Assembly: GCA_025356335.1 (NCBI GenBank)
Contig: JANXUF010000001.1
Location: 1-64,000, forward strand
Direction of reading: 5' to 3'
DNA length: 64,000 nucleotides
Source of the DNA: Actinomycetes bacterium
GTDB lineage: Bacteria > Actinomycetota > Acidimicrobiia > Acidimicrobiales > Ilumatobacteraceae
Positions 15,367 through 24,057 of this stretch are shown here, piece after piece. The position numbers and the translations under genes were made by a program. Every line of letters starts with the position of its first letter. The first letter of the stretch is position 1. The notes below the pieces were generated by a model. The model worked only from the letters and a program-made list of their open reading frames with translations. It had not been told where the DNA came from and made no database searches.

Positions 15367-16994
15367 GCCCCGGCGACGGGCACCCGATCGTCAGAGACTG
15401 CCTCTGCGGCCCGCTCCTCGGCGTGTTCGTGCTGCAGATCCAGCGAGAGCGGATCGACCGCCCGCGCCGGCAGGAAGACGAAGGCGACGACGCCGGCGAG
15501 GGCGACGATGACGGCGCCGATCACCATCCCGTGGATCAACCCGTCGGTGTAACCGTTGCGCACCGCCAGCACGAACGCCTTGGTCTTGTCACCGAGTTGC
15601 GGTGCCAACGCCAGCGCATCGCCGAGCGAGGCACGTGACTTGGCGACGATGTCTCCGGTGATCCCCAGCCGCTGGGCGGCGGTATCGACGTTGCCGGCGT
15701 AGACGCTGGCCACGAGGCTGCCGATCACGGCCACGCCGAGGGCACCACCGGTCTGACGGGTCGTGTCGTTGACCGCTGACCCGACGCCGGCCTTCTCACG
15801 TGGCAACGAGCCCATCACACTCTCCGTCGCCGGCCCGAAGATCAGGCCCATGCCGGACGACATCACGCACATGCAGATGATGACTCGGAGATAGCTGGTA
15901 TCCGCCTTGATCGTCGCAAGTGAGAGCAGTGCAAGTGCAACGATGAACATGCCGCCGCTGACCACGAGTTTGGTACCGAAACGCTCGACGACTCTCGCCG
16001 AGAGCGGGGCGACGATCATCATCATCAAGGCAAATGGCACCAATCGGACACCGGCCTGCAACGGCGTGTAGCCGTGGACGAACTGCCAGTACTGCGTCAT
16101 CAGGAACATCGATCCGAACATCGCGAAGAACGTCAGCGTGATTGCCGAGTTGGCAGCCGAGAAGCGCGGGTTCTTGAAGAACGAGACGTCGAGCATCGGG
16201 TGATCGGAATGCGCTTCCCAGAGGATGAATCCGACGATGGCGACGATGCCGACCCCGAAGCCGAAGACCACGGACGTGCTCGTCCATCCGGTGGTCGGAC
16301 CCTGGATGATGGCGAACAGCAACGACCCGAGACCGACGATCGACAGCAGTGCACCGATCGGGTCGAGTCTCGGCGCAGCAGGATCCTTGGACTCCGGGAT
16401 GAACAGATAGCCGGCAACGAGTGCGGCGATACCGATCGGGACGTTGACCCAGAAGACCGAACTCCACGAGAAATGGTTGAGCAGGAATCCACCGATGACC
16501 GGGCCGGCCGCGACGCCGACACCGGAGAAGCCCGCCCAGATGGCGATCGCCCGACCGCGTTCTTTCGGGTCACGGAAGACGTTCGTGAGGATCGACAGCG
16601 TCGACGGCATGATCAGCGCGCCACCGATACCCATGAACGAACGCGCACTGATCAGCTGTGCCGGCGTCGTGGACAACGCCGACAACGCCGAGCCGAGGAC
16701 GAACACGCAGATCCCGACACGCAGCGCGAGCTTGCGTCCGAAGCGGTCACCGAGCGCGCCTGCGGTGAGCAGCAGGCCGGCGAACACGAGCGTGTAGCCG
16801 TCGACGATCCACTGCAACTGGCTGTTGGTCGCGTGCAGATCGTCGACGAGCTTGGGGATGGCGACGTTGAGGATCGTGTTGTCCATGACGATCATCAACA
16901 GGCTCACGCACAGCGTGGCGAGGATCAGCCAGCGTTTGGCGTGGATTCCGGGGTCGAGGGTGTCGGTCGGCGGTGGTCCGGCGTGGCTACTCAT
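15363..16994 (-). CDS. MFS drug:H+ antiporter, DHA2 (14-TM) type
   Basis: A 543-residue efflux transporter of the EmrB/QacA group. Motif A appears as ALGDRFGRKLALR, the DHA motif C as GPVIGGFLLNHFSWSSVFWVNVPIG, and the N-terminal WLILATLCVSLLMIVMDNTILNVAIPKL carries the conserved Asp in helix 1 (motif D1). About 14 hydrophobic segments fit the length. It is the first gene of a two-gene unit with the TetR gene. The palindrome at 17009-17037 lies about 15 bp before its start, so binding would block transcription directly. Likely role: export of a toxic organic compound; the actual substrate is not predictable. Confidence 0.92.
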   Translation of the reverse strand: MSSHAGPPPTDTLDPGIHAKRWLILATLCVSLLMIVMDNTILNVAIPKLVDDLHATNSQLQWIVDGYTLVFAGLLLTAGALGDRFGRKLALRVGICVFVLGSALSALSTTPAQLISARSFMGIGGALIMPSTLSILTNVFRDPKERGRAIAIWAGFSGVGVAAGPVIGGFLLNHFSWSSVFWVNVPIGIAALVAGYLFIPESKDPAAPRLDPIGALLSIVGLGSLLFAIIQGPTTGWTSTSVVFGFGVGIVAIVGFILWEAHSDHPMLDVSFFKNPRFSAANSAITLTFFAMFGSMFLMTQYWQFVHGYTPLQAGVRLVPFALMMMIVAPLSARVVERFGTKLVVSGGMFIVALALLSLATIKADTSYLRVIICMCVMSSGMGLIFGPATESVMGSLPREKAGVGSAVNDTTRQTGGALGVAVIGSLVASVYAGNVDTAAQRLGITGDIVAKSRASLGDALALAPQLGDKTKAFVLAVRNGYTDGLIHGMVIGAVIVALAGVVAFVFLPARAVDPLSLDLQHEHAEERAAEAVSDDRVPVAGA

Positions 16995-17008
16995 GTGATG
17001 TGCTCTCC

Positions 17009-17037
17009 ATACGATACGAGACTGTCTCGTATCGTAT
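17009..17037. promoter_or_regulatory. TetR operator, perfect 29-bp palindrome
   Basis: The arm ATACGATACGAGAC (17009-17022) and its exact complement (17024-17037) flank one central T. It sits directly before the pump gene and is much longer than chance palindromes. The neighbouring TetR protein is the obvious ligand. Confidence 0.85.
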
Positions 17038-17180
17038 CAAACGGTCCTCAGGCCGGCCACAGGCCGCCCTGTCACGCTTGTCACAGCTCAGCGCGCCTCA
17101 GCCGTCGAGACGGAGGATGGTCAGCCCGGTACGCCTCGCAGAAATCGTCTTTGGTACGTTCGGGCGATCGGAGGGAGTGC

Positions 17181-18212
17181 GTGACTGCTGCGTCAACGGC
17201 AACGGGAACAGAAACCGAGTTCGCCGCGGCGCTTTCGGCGCTCACCGTGCGGCTCGGCTTCGGCGAGGTCCGCAACCTCCGGCATCTCTCCGGTGGTGCG
17301 AGCAAGCAGACCTGGGCATTCGATGCCGGCACAGCATCGCTGGTGCTGCGTCGCGACAGCGGCACCGCGATCATCGTTCCCGAACTCGCCGAGATATCGA
17401 CGTCGATCCCGCTGGAGACCGAGGCCCGGCTGATGATCCTTGCCGGCAGAGCCGATGTGCCGTCGCCGGAGGTCATCCGCGTCCTCGAACCGCAGGACGG
17501 GCTCGGTGTCGGATTCGTCATGCGGCATGTCGGCGGAGAGGCGCTCGGGGGCCGCATCGTTCGCAACTCGGCGTTTGCGTCAGCGCGCGAGCAACTGGCA
17601 TTCCAGTGCGGCGAAATCCTCGCACGCATCCACGCCATCTCGTTGCCGGATACGGCGATGTTGACGCTCAGGTCACCCAAGGAGATCATCGACACGTGGC
17701 GGGCGGTGCACGAGGTCGAGCACTGGCCGCGGCCGGTCTTCGATCTCGCTTTCCAGTGGCTCGGCGAGCGCACGCCCGACGTCGGTGTGCCGATGCTCGT
17801 CCACGGGGATTTCCGCAACGGCAACCTGCTCGTCGGACCGGACGGCGTGACCGCTGTACTCGACTGGGAACTGGCGTACATCGGCGACCCGATGCAGGAT
17901 CTCGGCTGGCTGTGTACGAACTCGTGGCGGTTCGGTGCCGTCGACAAACCGGTCGGCGGGTTCGGCACTCGTGAGCAACTGTTCGCCGGGTACGAATCGG
18001 GGGGCGGCGCGCCGGTCGATCCTGAACGTGTCCGCTTCTGGGAGATCTTCGGATCGCTGCGGTGGGGCGTGATGTGCACGATGTCGACCGTCAAGTTCCG
18101 CGAGCTACGCGCTGACGGGAACGTCGAGATCAACGTCGATCTCCCGATGATCGCCAGGCGTGCCTCGGAGACGGAACTCGATCTCGTCAACCTGCTTCGG
18201 GAGACGGTGTAG
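17181..18212 (+). CDS. Phosphotransferase of the APH/ACAD10 kinase type (LvaA-like)
   Basis: A 343-residue kinase-fold protein related to aminoglycoside phosphotransferase and the kinase half of ACAD10/11. The N-lobe shows HLSGGASKQTWAF and LVLRRD; the catalytic loop is LVHGDFRNGNLLV (HxDxxxxN) and the metal motif LDWELAYIGDPMQDLGWL. The start is the GTG at 17181 with GGAGGG upstream. It abuts a small DUF6285-like gene and an acyl-CoA dehydrogenase. The same order (kinase, small protein, dehydrogenase) is known from levulinate catabolism (LvaABC), where 4-hydroxyacyl-CoA is phosphorylated and then rearranged. A role in 4-hydroxyacyl-CoA breakdown is therefore likely; antibiotic resistance is not. 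Confidence 0.85.
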   Translation: MTAASTATGTETEFAAALSALTVRLGFGEVRNLRHLSGGASKQTWAFDAGTASLVLRRDSGTAIIVPELAEISTSIPLETEARLMILAGRADVPSPEVIRVLEPQDGLGVGFVMRHVGGEALGGRIVRNSAFASAREQLAFQCGEILARIHAISLPDTAMLTLRSPKEIIDTWRAVHEVEHWPRPVFDLAFQWLGERTPDVGVPMLVHGDFRNGNLLVGPDGVTAVLDWELAYIGDPMQDLGWLCTNSWRFGAVDKPVGGFGTREQLFAGYESGGGAPVDPERVRFWEIFGSLRWGVMCTMSTVKFRELRADGNVEINVDLPMIARRASETELDLVNLLRETV

Positions 18213-18605
18213 ATGCAGGACACTCCGGCGGCGATCGACGTCCTCGACACGGTCATCGGTCATCTGCGCAATCGGCTGCTGCCGACGCTCGAAGGACGGG
18301 CGGTCTTCGAGATGCGTGTGACGCTGAGCGCACTCGAACTCGTCAGACGCGAGTTCACCCTGAAACCGGCGAGCGATGCCGCCGAACTCGGGCGTCTCGG
18401 TGCCCTACTCGGTTCGTCCGGTGACCTCGAGTCGCTCAACAGCGCGCTCTGTCTGGGCATCACCTCCGGCGAGATGGACGTCTCGACGCCGGGCCTGCTC
18501 GACCACCTCTATCGAACGGCGCTCGAGAAGCTGGCCGTCGACCAACCGAACTACGGCGCCTACAAGCTCGCCACCGGCAACCCCGCCATTCACAACAAGG
18601 ATTGA
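18213..18605 (+). CDS. Small DUF6285-like protein (LvaB-like partner)
   Basis: A 130-residue, mostly helical protein starting MQDTPAAIDVLDTVIGHLRN, with FEMRVTLSALELVRREF in the middle. I recognise it tentatively as DUF6285, a family found beside APH-type kinases and acyl-CoA dehydrogenases. Its ATG directly follows the kinase stop codon and it ends 3 bases before the dehydrogenase ATG, so the three genes are one tight unit. In the levulinate pathway the small protein LvaB stimulates the kinase LvaA; by position this is its counterpart. I see no catalytic motif, membrane segment or signal peptide. The DUF number comes from memory and should be confirmed by profile search. Confidence 0.75.
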   Translation: MQDTPAAIDVLDTVIGHLRNRLLPTLEGRAVFEMRVTLSALELVRREFTLKPASDAAELGRLGALLGSSGDLESLNSALCLGITSGEMDVSTPGLLDHLYRTALEKLAVDQPNYGAYKLATGNPAIHNKD

Positions 18606-18608
18606 ACC

Positions 18609-19901
18609 ATGGACTTCGACATCCCCTCCGACCTGCAGGCCTACCTCGACGAGCTCGACCAGTTCATCGAGGACGAGATCAAGCCGCTCGAGAACGAGAA
18701 CGACAACATCAAGTACTTCGACCATCGACGCGAATACGAACGCACCGACTGGGAGGCGGGTGGGTTGCCGAAGAAGGAGTGGGAGGAACTACTCGGTGTC
18801 GCCCGCGACAAGGCCGACAAGGCGGGCCATCTGCGCTTTGCCTGGCCGAAGGAGCTCGGCGGCAAGGACGGCTCACAACTGTGGCTGGCGGTCATCCGTG
18901 AGCACCTCGCGTCGAAAGGGCTCGGCCTGCACAACGACCTGCAGAACGAGCACTCGATCGTCGGCAACAACCCGTTCATCGTGTTGTTCAAGGAGTTCGC
19001 CACGCCAGATCAGTACGAGCGCTATGCCCCGGCGCTGATGGCCGGGGAGCTGCGCACCGGGTTCGGTCTGACCGAACCGAACCACGGCTCCGATGCCACA
19101 TTCATGGAGACGAGAGCCGTCCGCCAGGACCGCGACGGCAAGCCCGGCTGGCTGATCAACGGCGAGAAGATGTGGACGACCGGCATGCACGTCGCAACGC
19201 ATTGCATGGTGTTCGCCCGCACCAGCGGCAAAGACGGTGACGCCAGGGGCATCACGACGTTTATCGTCCCTGCCGACACGCCGGGGTTCAAGGTCGAGGA
19301 ATACCTGTGGACGTTCAACATGCCGACCGACCACCCCCGCGTGTCGATCACCGACGTGTGGATCCCAGAAGACTTCTACTGGGGCGAGATCGACAACGGC
19401 CTCAGCCTCGGTCAGAGCTTCGTCCACCAGAACCGCATCCGCCAGGCGGCGTCGTCGTTGGGCGCTGCGGTCTACTGCATCGACGAGAGCGTCAAATACG
19501 CACGTACCCGCAAGCCATTCGGCAAGCCGCTCGCCGCCAACCAGGCGATCCAGTGGCCGCTGATCGAGCTGCACACGCAAGCCGAAGCGTTGCGGCTGTT
19601 GATCCGCAAGACGGCGTGGGAGATGGACCGCATGCCGCACAAACAGATCGAGTGGGAGCTGTCCGACAAAGTGTCGATGTGCAACTTCTGGGCCAACCGG
19701 CTGTGCTGTGAAGCCGCAGACCAGGCGATGCAGACCCACGGTGGCATCGGCTACTCACGCCACAAGCCGTTCGAACACATCTACCGCCACCACCGCCGCT
19801 ACCGCATCACCGAAGGCTCCGAGGAGATCCAGATGCGCAAGGTCGGCGCCTTCCTCTTCGGCTACCTCGGCCCGAAACGCGCCGAGTTCGAGGGCCTCTA
19901 G
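18609..19901 (+). CDS. Acyl-CoA dehydrogenase (LvaC/ACAD11-like)
   Basis: A 430-residue FAD-dependent acyl-CoA dehydrogenase. Family signatures are GFGLTEPNHGSDATFMET (FAD/substrate loop), KMWTTGMHVATHCMVFART, QTHGGIGYSRHKPFEHIYR and, near the C-terminus, YRITEGSEEIQMRKVGAF. It is somewhat longer than the usual 380-390 residues, like the ACAD10/11 dehydrogenase domain. It is the third gene of the kinase-DUF6285-ACAD unit. In the known pathway this partner removes phosphate from 4-phosphoacyl-CoA to give an enoyl-CoA, so it need not be an ordinary beta-oxidation enzyme. Substrate chain length is unknown. No ETF gene adjoins it; the etfBA at 9.9 kb is 7 kb away. Confidence 0.9.
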   Translation: MDFDIPSDLQAYLDELDQFIEDEIKPLENENDNIKYFDHRREYERTDWEAGGLPKKEWEELLGVARDKADKAGHLRFAWPKELGGKDGSQLWLAVIREHLASKGLGLHNDLQNEHSIVGNNPFIVLFKEFATPDQYERYAPALMAGELRTGFGLTEPNHGSDATFMETRAVRQDRDGKPGWLINGEKMWTTGMHVATHCMVFARTSGKDGDARGITTFIVPADTPGFKVEEYLWTFNMPTDHPRVSITDVWIPEDFYWGEIDNGLSLGQSFVHQNRIRQAASSLGAAVYCIDESVKYARTRKPFGKPLAANQAIQWPLIELHTQAEALRLLIRKTAWEMDRMPHKQIEWELSDKVSMCNFWANRLCCEAADQAMQTHGGIGYSRHKPFEHIYRHHRRYRITEGSEEIQMRKVGAFLFGYLGPKRAEFEGL

Positions 19902-20008
19902 GTCGGCCGCCTCCACCTCTGCCGCTCGCTGGAACCCGGTGGCGCTGACGATCGGAGCAAGCGACTTTTGTCGTTCCGCGCACGCGACTGCTGCGGTATG
20001 TTGCGGCG

Positions 20009-20560
20009 ATGACCGATTCGACCGCCATCGCCGTTCGCGCGAGCACCATCGAGACGCTCGACCAGACGTGGGCGCAGGTGACGCACAGTCTCGCCGGTCT
20101 GACACAGGCGGAGTATCTGTGGGAGCCTGCGCTGAACTGTTGGACGGTCTTCTCGGGCGACGACGGGTTGATCGAAGTCGACTGGTCGGCCGGCGATCCT
20201 GATCCTGCGCCGGTGACGACGATCGCCTGGCGCATGTGGCACATCGCCGTGGACTGCCTCGACGGCTACGCCAGCCGTCTCGGCAACGCGACGACAGGTG
20301 TCACGCTCACTGGGAAGTCGTGGGTCGCCGACTCGGCCGAGGCCACAGAGCTGCTCACGAAGGCATGGACGAACTTCTACGATCTCGTCGTCAGCCGGAC
20401 ACCGGAGCAGTTCTTCGAGTTGCTCGGCGAGTCATGGGGCCAGTTCGCCACGAGCACGTTCTTCGATCTCGTGCTGCACGCACAACGCGAGGTCGTCCAC
20501 CACGGTGCCGAGATCTCGCTGCTTCGCGACCTCCATCGCTCGGGCGCACTGCCCGGCTGA
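20009..20560 (+). CDS. DinB-superfamily protein
   Basis: A 183-residue four-helix-bundle protein of the DinB/YfiT type. WRMWHIAVDCLDGYASRLG carries the first metal-ligand His, and LHAQREVVHHGAEISLLRDL the two C-terminal His ligands, so a divalent metal site is probable. Members act as thiol-dependent transferases (for example with mycothiol in actinobacteria) or have no known reaction. It stands alone between the acyl-CoA dehydrogenase and the convergent YbaK gene, with a 107-base upstream gap. Function cannot be fixed beyond the family. Confidence 0.8.
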   Translation: MTDSTAIAVRASTIETLDQTWAQVTHSLAGLTQAEYLWEPALNCWTVFSGDDGLIEVDWSAGDPDPAPVTTIAWRMWHIAVDCLDGYASRLGNATTGVTLTGKSWVADSAEATELLTKAWTNFYDLVVSRTPEQFFELLGESWGQFATSTFFDLVLHAQREVVHHGAEISLLRDLHRSGALPG

Positions 20561-20601
20561 TTCCGGCCGATCCTGGCTTCGCTGCATACGCTCGTAGGCG
20601 T

Positions 20602-21102
20602 TCAGCCCGACGTCGCCGGTAGTTCCAGGGCGAGATCTTCGAGGACGATTGCCCCGGAGATCGCTGTGAGGATCTGCGGTGCAGCGACGATCTTGCAGTC
20701 GCGGGTACCCCCGCCGAGCACGATCATGGTGCGAGTCATCACCCTGGCATCGATCCAGACAGGAACTTCGGCCGGGAGACCGAACGGTGTGACACCGCCG
20801 ATCGCCATACCGGTCAGCTCGGCAGTCTCCGCTGCAGGAGCAAACGAGGCCTTCTTCGTGCCGAGCATCCGTCTGACGGTGCCGTTGACGTCGAGTCGCG
20901 TCGTTGCCAACACCACGCAGCACACGTAGCGGCGAGGGTCGGACTTGCCGACGACGACGATCGCGTTCGCCGAATCGGTCATCTCGTAGCCGTACGCCGC
21001 GCAGAACTCTGCGGTGTCGGCGAGCGCCGGATCGCACTCGACGACGTTGAAAGGAACGCCCAGTTCGGCAGCGATTCGCAGTACCGCATTCTCCTCGGCC
21101 AT
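20602..21102 (-). CDS. YbaK/ProX-type aminoacyl-tRNA deacylase
   Basis: A 166-residue protein of the YbaK/prolyl-tRNA editing family, which hydrolyses mischarged aminoacyl-tRNA in trans. It starts MAEENAVLRIAAELG from the ATG at 21102 (GGGGGA lies further upstream). Typical motifs are IVVVGKSDPRRYVCCVVLATTRLDVN, the conserved Lys in LGTKKASFAP, and the TGMAIGGVTPFGLP loop that forms the substrate pocket. The open frame extends upstream to 21369, but those residues are Arg-rich and unlike the family. It converges on the DinB gene. Which tRNA it edits cannot be deduced. Confidence 0.85.
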   Translation of the reverse strand: MAEENAVLRIAAELGVPFNVVECDPALADTAEFCAAYGYEMTDSANAIVVVGKSDPRRYVCCVVLATTRLDVNGTVRRMLGTKKASFAPAAETAELTGMAIGGVTPFGLPAEVPVWIDARVMTRTMIVLGGGTRDCKIVAAPQILTAISGAIVLEDLALELPATSG

Positions 21103-21334
21103 CCACGCAGTATTCCCCCGAACGCTGCATCGACACAACGTCGTACCGTCCACGGCATCACGGCCGAATCGCCCAGTCCCGCCACCCCGCATTCCTCGAA
21201 CTCCATCAGCTCGGGGTCTTCGTGATGCCGAATCCCTCGGACACCGGGTCTGCAAAGACCGCCGAGCGGGGTCGCTGTCGGTGGAAAGAGCACGCACGAC
21301 GACGTCTCCCGACAGCGACTGCATGAGTGCTCGA

Positions 21335-22471
21335 TCAGCCGGCCGCGAGGAGGCAGGCGGCGTCGACATCGTCCGGGGAATTGGTCATCGTCTTCAGCGC
21401 AACGCAACCGGGATCGACGACGGGAACGGTGGCGGCTTGGCCCGCCGGGGCGGGCGCGCCGGGCCAGGCGTGGCCGAGCCCGCTGACGGCGACGAGTGAC
21501 ACGGTCTGACCGCGTGCACAACCGCTCCACGTCGAGACGTTGCTGGCCTCGCCAACGAGAGCGACGACTGCGCTGACCGCGCATCCCGCCCTCGCCGCCC
21601 ATGCCGCCGCTGAGATCGGGACCGGGTCGAGGTGGACCGTCGAATTGCCGACGAGCTGGTCGCCCCCGTTGAACGGGGCAACCTGGTCGGCGACGCCATG
21701 GCTGATCTGGATGATCGGGCTGTTGTCGGGGCACATCGCCGGGGGCAGGCCGGACACCATCACCAGGCCTGCAAACTGTGCGGCGTGCGCACAGCCGTAG
21801 ACGCCGGTGAAGGCCGCTCCAGCGCTGAAACCGGCGAGCCAGACGTTCGCCCGATCGATGCAGGACGCCGAAGTCAGTTGACGGAGCAGCGCATCGATGA
21901 AGTCGTCGTCGCCGAAGGAACCGTCGACGTGCCAGCTGGTCGGTGAATCGACACCCTGCGGTACGGCCAACACGACTCCGGCGTTGACGGCCTGCAGGTC
22001 GAGGCGGGTGTCGGTGGCGATCTCCTTGGCGGTGCCGTTGTACCCGTGGAAGAGCACCATCAGCGGGAGTGGTCGCCTCATGAAGCTGAGTGCCGCCGGG
22101 ACGTACAGCTCGAACTGCCTGGCGACGCCGGCGATCTCGATGGTGTGTGTACCGTTCGTCAGCTGCTCGCACCCGGTCGTCGCTGCCGGGACGGTGGTCG
22201 GCACCGACGTAGTGGCCGAGGAGCCGGCAGATCCCGCCACAGTGGTTGGCGCGCCGAGACTGATCGCAGGCGCCGTCCCGAGCGCCGACGACGCCGGACC
22301 AACAGAGGTGCCGCCCGATTCCGTACCGGCCGACGTCGACGCGGCGAGCGTCGCCGGTGCAGCTGATGAGCCGGGTGTGCTCGACGTGCTCGACGTGCTC
22401 GACGAGCACGCCACCAACACGACGCTGACGGCGAGCAGTGCGGTCATCCGGGCAAGGCGCATGGCCCTCAT
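21335..22471 (-). CDS. PHB-depolymerase/LpqC-like esterase lipoprotein
   Basis: A secreted alpha/beta-hydrolase of about 378 residues. The N-terminus is a lipoprotein signal (MTALLAVSVVLVACSS, lipobox LVAC), followed by a Ser/Thr/Ala-rich linker of about 80 residues. The catalytic domain has the oxyanion motif LFHGYNG, nucleophile GFSAG, Asp in HGVADQVAPF and His in GLGHAWPG, so the triad is complete. The family includes PHB depolymerases and feruloyl esterases, so it may hydrolyse extracellular esters. Starts at 22471 and 22462 are equally possible; neither has a strong ribosome site. The linker holds a 9-bp triple repeat. It is divergent from the MtfA-like gene. Confidence 0.85.
   Translation of the reverse strand: MRAMRLARMTALLAVSVVLVACSSSTSSTSSTPGSSAAPATLAASTSAGTESGGTSVGPASSALGTAPAISLGAPTTVAGSAGSSATTSVPTTVPAATTGCEQLTNGTHTIEIAGVARQFELYVPAALSFMRRPLPLMVLFHGYNGTAKEIATDTRLDLQAVNAGVVLAVPQGVDSPTSWHVDGSFGDDDFIDALLRQLTSASCIDRANVWLAGFSAGAAFTGVYGCAHAAQFAGLVMVSGLPPAMCPDNSPIIQISHGVADQVAPFNGGDQLVGNSTVHLDPVPISAAAWAARAGCAVSAVVALVGEASNVSTWSGCARGQTVSLVAVSGLGHAWPGAPAPAGQAATVPVVDPGCVALKTMTNSPDDVDAACLLAAG
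22377..22403. repeat. 9-bp tandem repeat in the lipoprotein linker
   Basis: GTGCTCGAC occurs three times in frame (22377-22403), coding SST triplets on the minus strand just after the lipobox. Confidence 0.95.
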
Positions 22472-22646
22472 GGTAAAGGAACTGCGCTGTGTGGCGACCG
22501 CACCGATGTCCGTGCCCGCACCCGTGCCCGCGCCCGTGCCCCGGCGATTGCGGCGCCGAAGACCGCCGAACGGAACCGGAGCAAGGCTGCGAGACTCGAC
22601 CTGACGCGAACAGGCCACCCGGTCGAGCGTCAGGAGTGCACGCGGG

Positions 22647-23417
22647 ATGTTCGGAACCAAGCGACGGCGACTGCAGCGGGAGGCGTTCGAGCAGCCATTC
22701 CCCGAGCACTGGCGGCCGATTCTTTCGAGCAACTGGCCGCTGTGGAACTCGCTCACCGACGAAGCGCGCGAGCGGTTGGAAGAGCTGACCAAAGTGTTCG
22801 TTGCCGAACGGCGTTGGGAATCTGCCCGTGGTTTCGAACTGACCGAGCCGATGAAGGTGCTGATCGCAGCTCAGGCGTGCCTGCTGATCCTCGAACTCGA
22901 CGAGGACTACTTTCGCCATGTCAGCGTCATCATCGTCCATCCGACAACGGTGGTGTTACAGGGCCCACGAGCATCCGACATTTCCGGCATGGTGTCCGAT
23001 GGCCCGCAGCCGATCCTCGGCCAGGCGACGGATCGAGGGCCAGTCGTCCTGGCGTGGGATGCGGTGGCCTTCGACGCACGCCACCCTGCCAGGGGCCAGA
23101 ACGTGGTGTTCCACGAGTTCGCCCACAAGCTCGACATGCTCGACGGCACGGTCGACGGCACCCCGCCGATGCCGGACGAAGCAACTCGGCAACGCTGGGT
23201 CAAGGTGTGCACCCGCGAATTCAAATCGGTCGGCGACGACGGATGGGATCCGGTGCTGCGCGACTATGCGGCAACCAACCCCGGCGAGTTCTTCGCCGTG
23301 GCGACGGAGGTCTTCTTCACCCGTCCGGAGGCATTGCGAGACGCCAAGGTCGACCTCTACGAGGTACTCGCCAACTTCTACCGCCAGGATCCATCGTCAA
23401 CTGCCACGCCTGGCTGA
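22647..23417 (+). CDS. mtfA: MtfA-type M90 zinc metallopeptidase
   Basis: A 256-residue cytoplasmic metallopeptidase of the MtfA (Mlc titration factor A) family. The zinc motif is HEFAH within VVFHEFAHKLDMLDG, and the downstream Glu ligand lies in GEFFAVATEVFF. Family features such as WPLWNSLTDEARERLEEL and DDGWDPVLRDYAATNPGEFF are also clear. In enterobacteria MtfA binds the glucose repressor Mlc; Mlc is not expected here, so the physiological partner is unknown and peptidase activity is the safer call. AGGAG lies upstream of the ATG at 22647. It is divergent from the esterase across a 175-base gap rich in short C/G repeats and is followed by a cytidine deaminase gene. Confidence 0.9.
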   Translation: MFGTKRRRLQREAFEQPFPEHWRPILSSNWPLWNSLTDEARERLEELTKVFVAERRWESARGFELTEPMKVLIAAQACLLILELDEDYFRHVSVIIVHPTTVVLQGPRASDISGMVSDGPQPILGQATDRGPVVLAWDAVAFDARHPARGQNVVFHEFAHKLDMLDGTVDGTPPMPDEATRQRWVKVCTREFKSVGDDGWDPVLRDYAATNPGEFFAVATEVFFTRPEALRDAKVDLYEVLANFYRQDPSSTATPG

Positions 23418-23506
23418 CGCTGCACTCGGCGGGCGTCGGGTTGGATGCGGCGACCTCCGATCCCGTCGACGTCTCGATGCACGCCGACGCGGGTAAGCGA
23501 CAGGTC

Positions 23507-23935
23507 ATGACGATCGACGACGAACCCCCGGACATCGCCGTTGCTACTGATCTCGTCGACGCTGCGTCGCATGCCCGCGGGTTCGCCTACGTGCCATATT
23601 CGCGATTTGCGATGGGGGCCGCAGTGAGAACGGCAGGTGGACGGACGTTTCCGGGAGCGCTCGTCGAGAACGTTTCCCTCGGCCTGGCAATGTGCGCCGA
23701 ACGTATCGCTCTCTTTTCTGCAGCGGTGGCGGGCGAGCGCCCCACCGAGTTGGCGCTGGTCTCCAGGCGAACGGCGGGCGAGTTGACATGGCCGTGCGGC
23801 GCTTGTCTGCAAGTGGCGCTCGAACTCGCAGGGAGCGAGTTGATCGTTCACGTCGGGGATCTCGATGGCGCGCGGTCGAGTCGTCTCAGCGAACTCCTCC
23901 CGTTCGGACCGAAGACCGTCCTGTCAGGCGGCTGA
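23507..23935 (+). CDS. cdd: Cytidine deaminase
   Basis: A zinc-dependent cytidine/deoxycytidine deaminase of about 142 residues for pyrimidine salvage. The N-terminal YVPYSRFAMGAAVRT and NVSLGLAMCAERIALF (Cys plus catalytic Glu) and the second zinc motif PCGACLQV are all intact. Leu replaces the usual Arg in the PCGACRQ motif. The ATG at 23507 is my choice; an in-frame ATG at 23477 would add ten residues. It follows the MtfA gene on the same strand by 89 bases and may share its transcript, though no functional link is evident. Confidence 0.9.
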   Translation: MTIDDEPPDIAVATDLVDAASHARGFAYVPYSRFAMGAAVRTAGGRTFPGALVENVSLGLAMCAERIALFSAAVAGERPTELALVSRRTAGELTWPCGACLQVALELAGSELIVHVGDLDGARSSRLSELLPFGPKTVLSGG

Positions 23936-24057
23936 CCTCGGGAATTCGGCACTCGACCGCCCGGGAGGTGCATGGGTCGGGATCGACGCGCCCTGATGGA
24001 CACAGCCGGTGCGATTGGACCTACCGCAGCACCACTGGATGGTGTCGTATTGCTTGA

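Noticed and set aside
17181..18212. Aminoglycoside resistance kinase
   Set aside because: The tight linkage to a DUF6285-like protein and an acyl-CoA dehydrogenase points to 4-hydroxyacyl-CoA metabolism.
21103..21369. N-terminal extension of the YbaK gene
   Set aside because: The extra residues are Arg-rich and unlike the family; a family-typical start lies at 21102.
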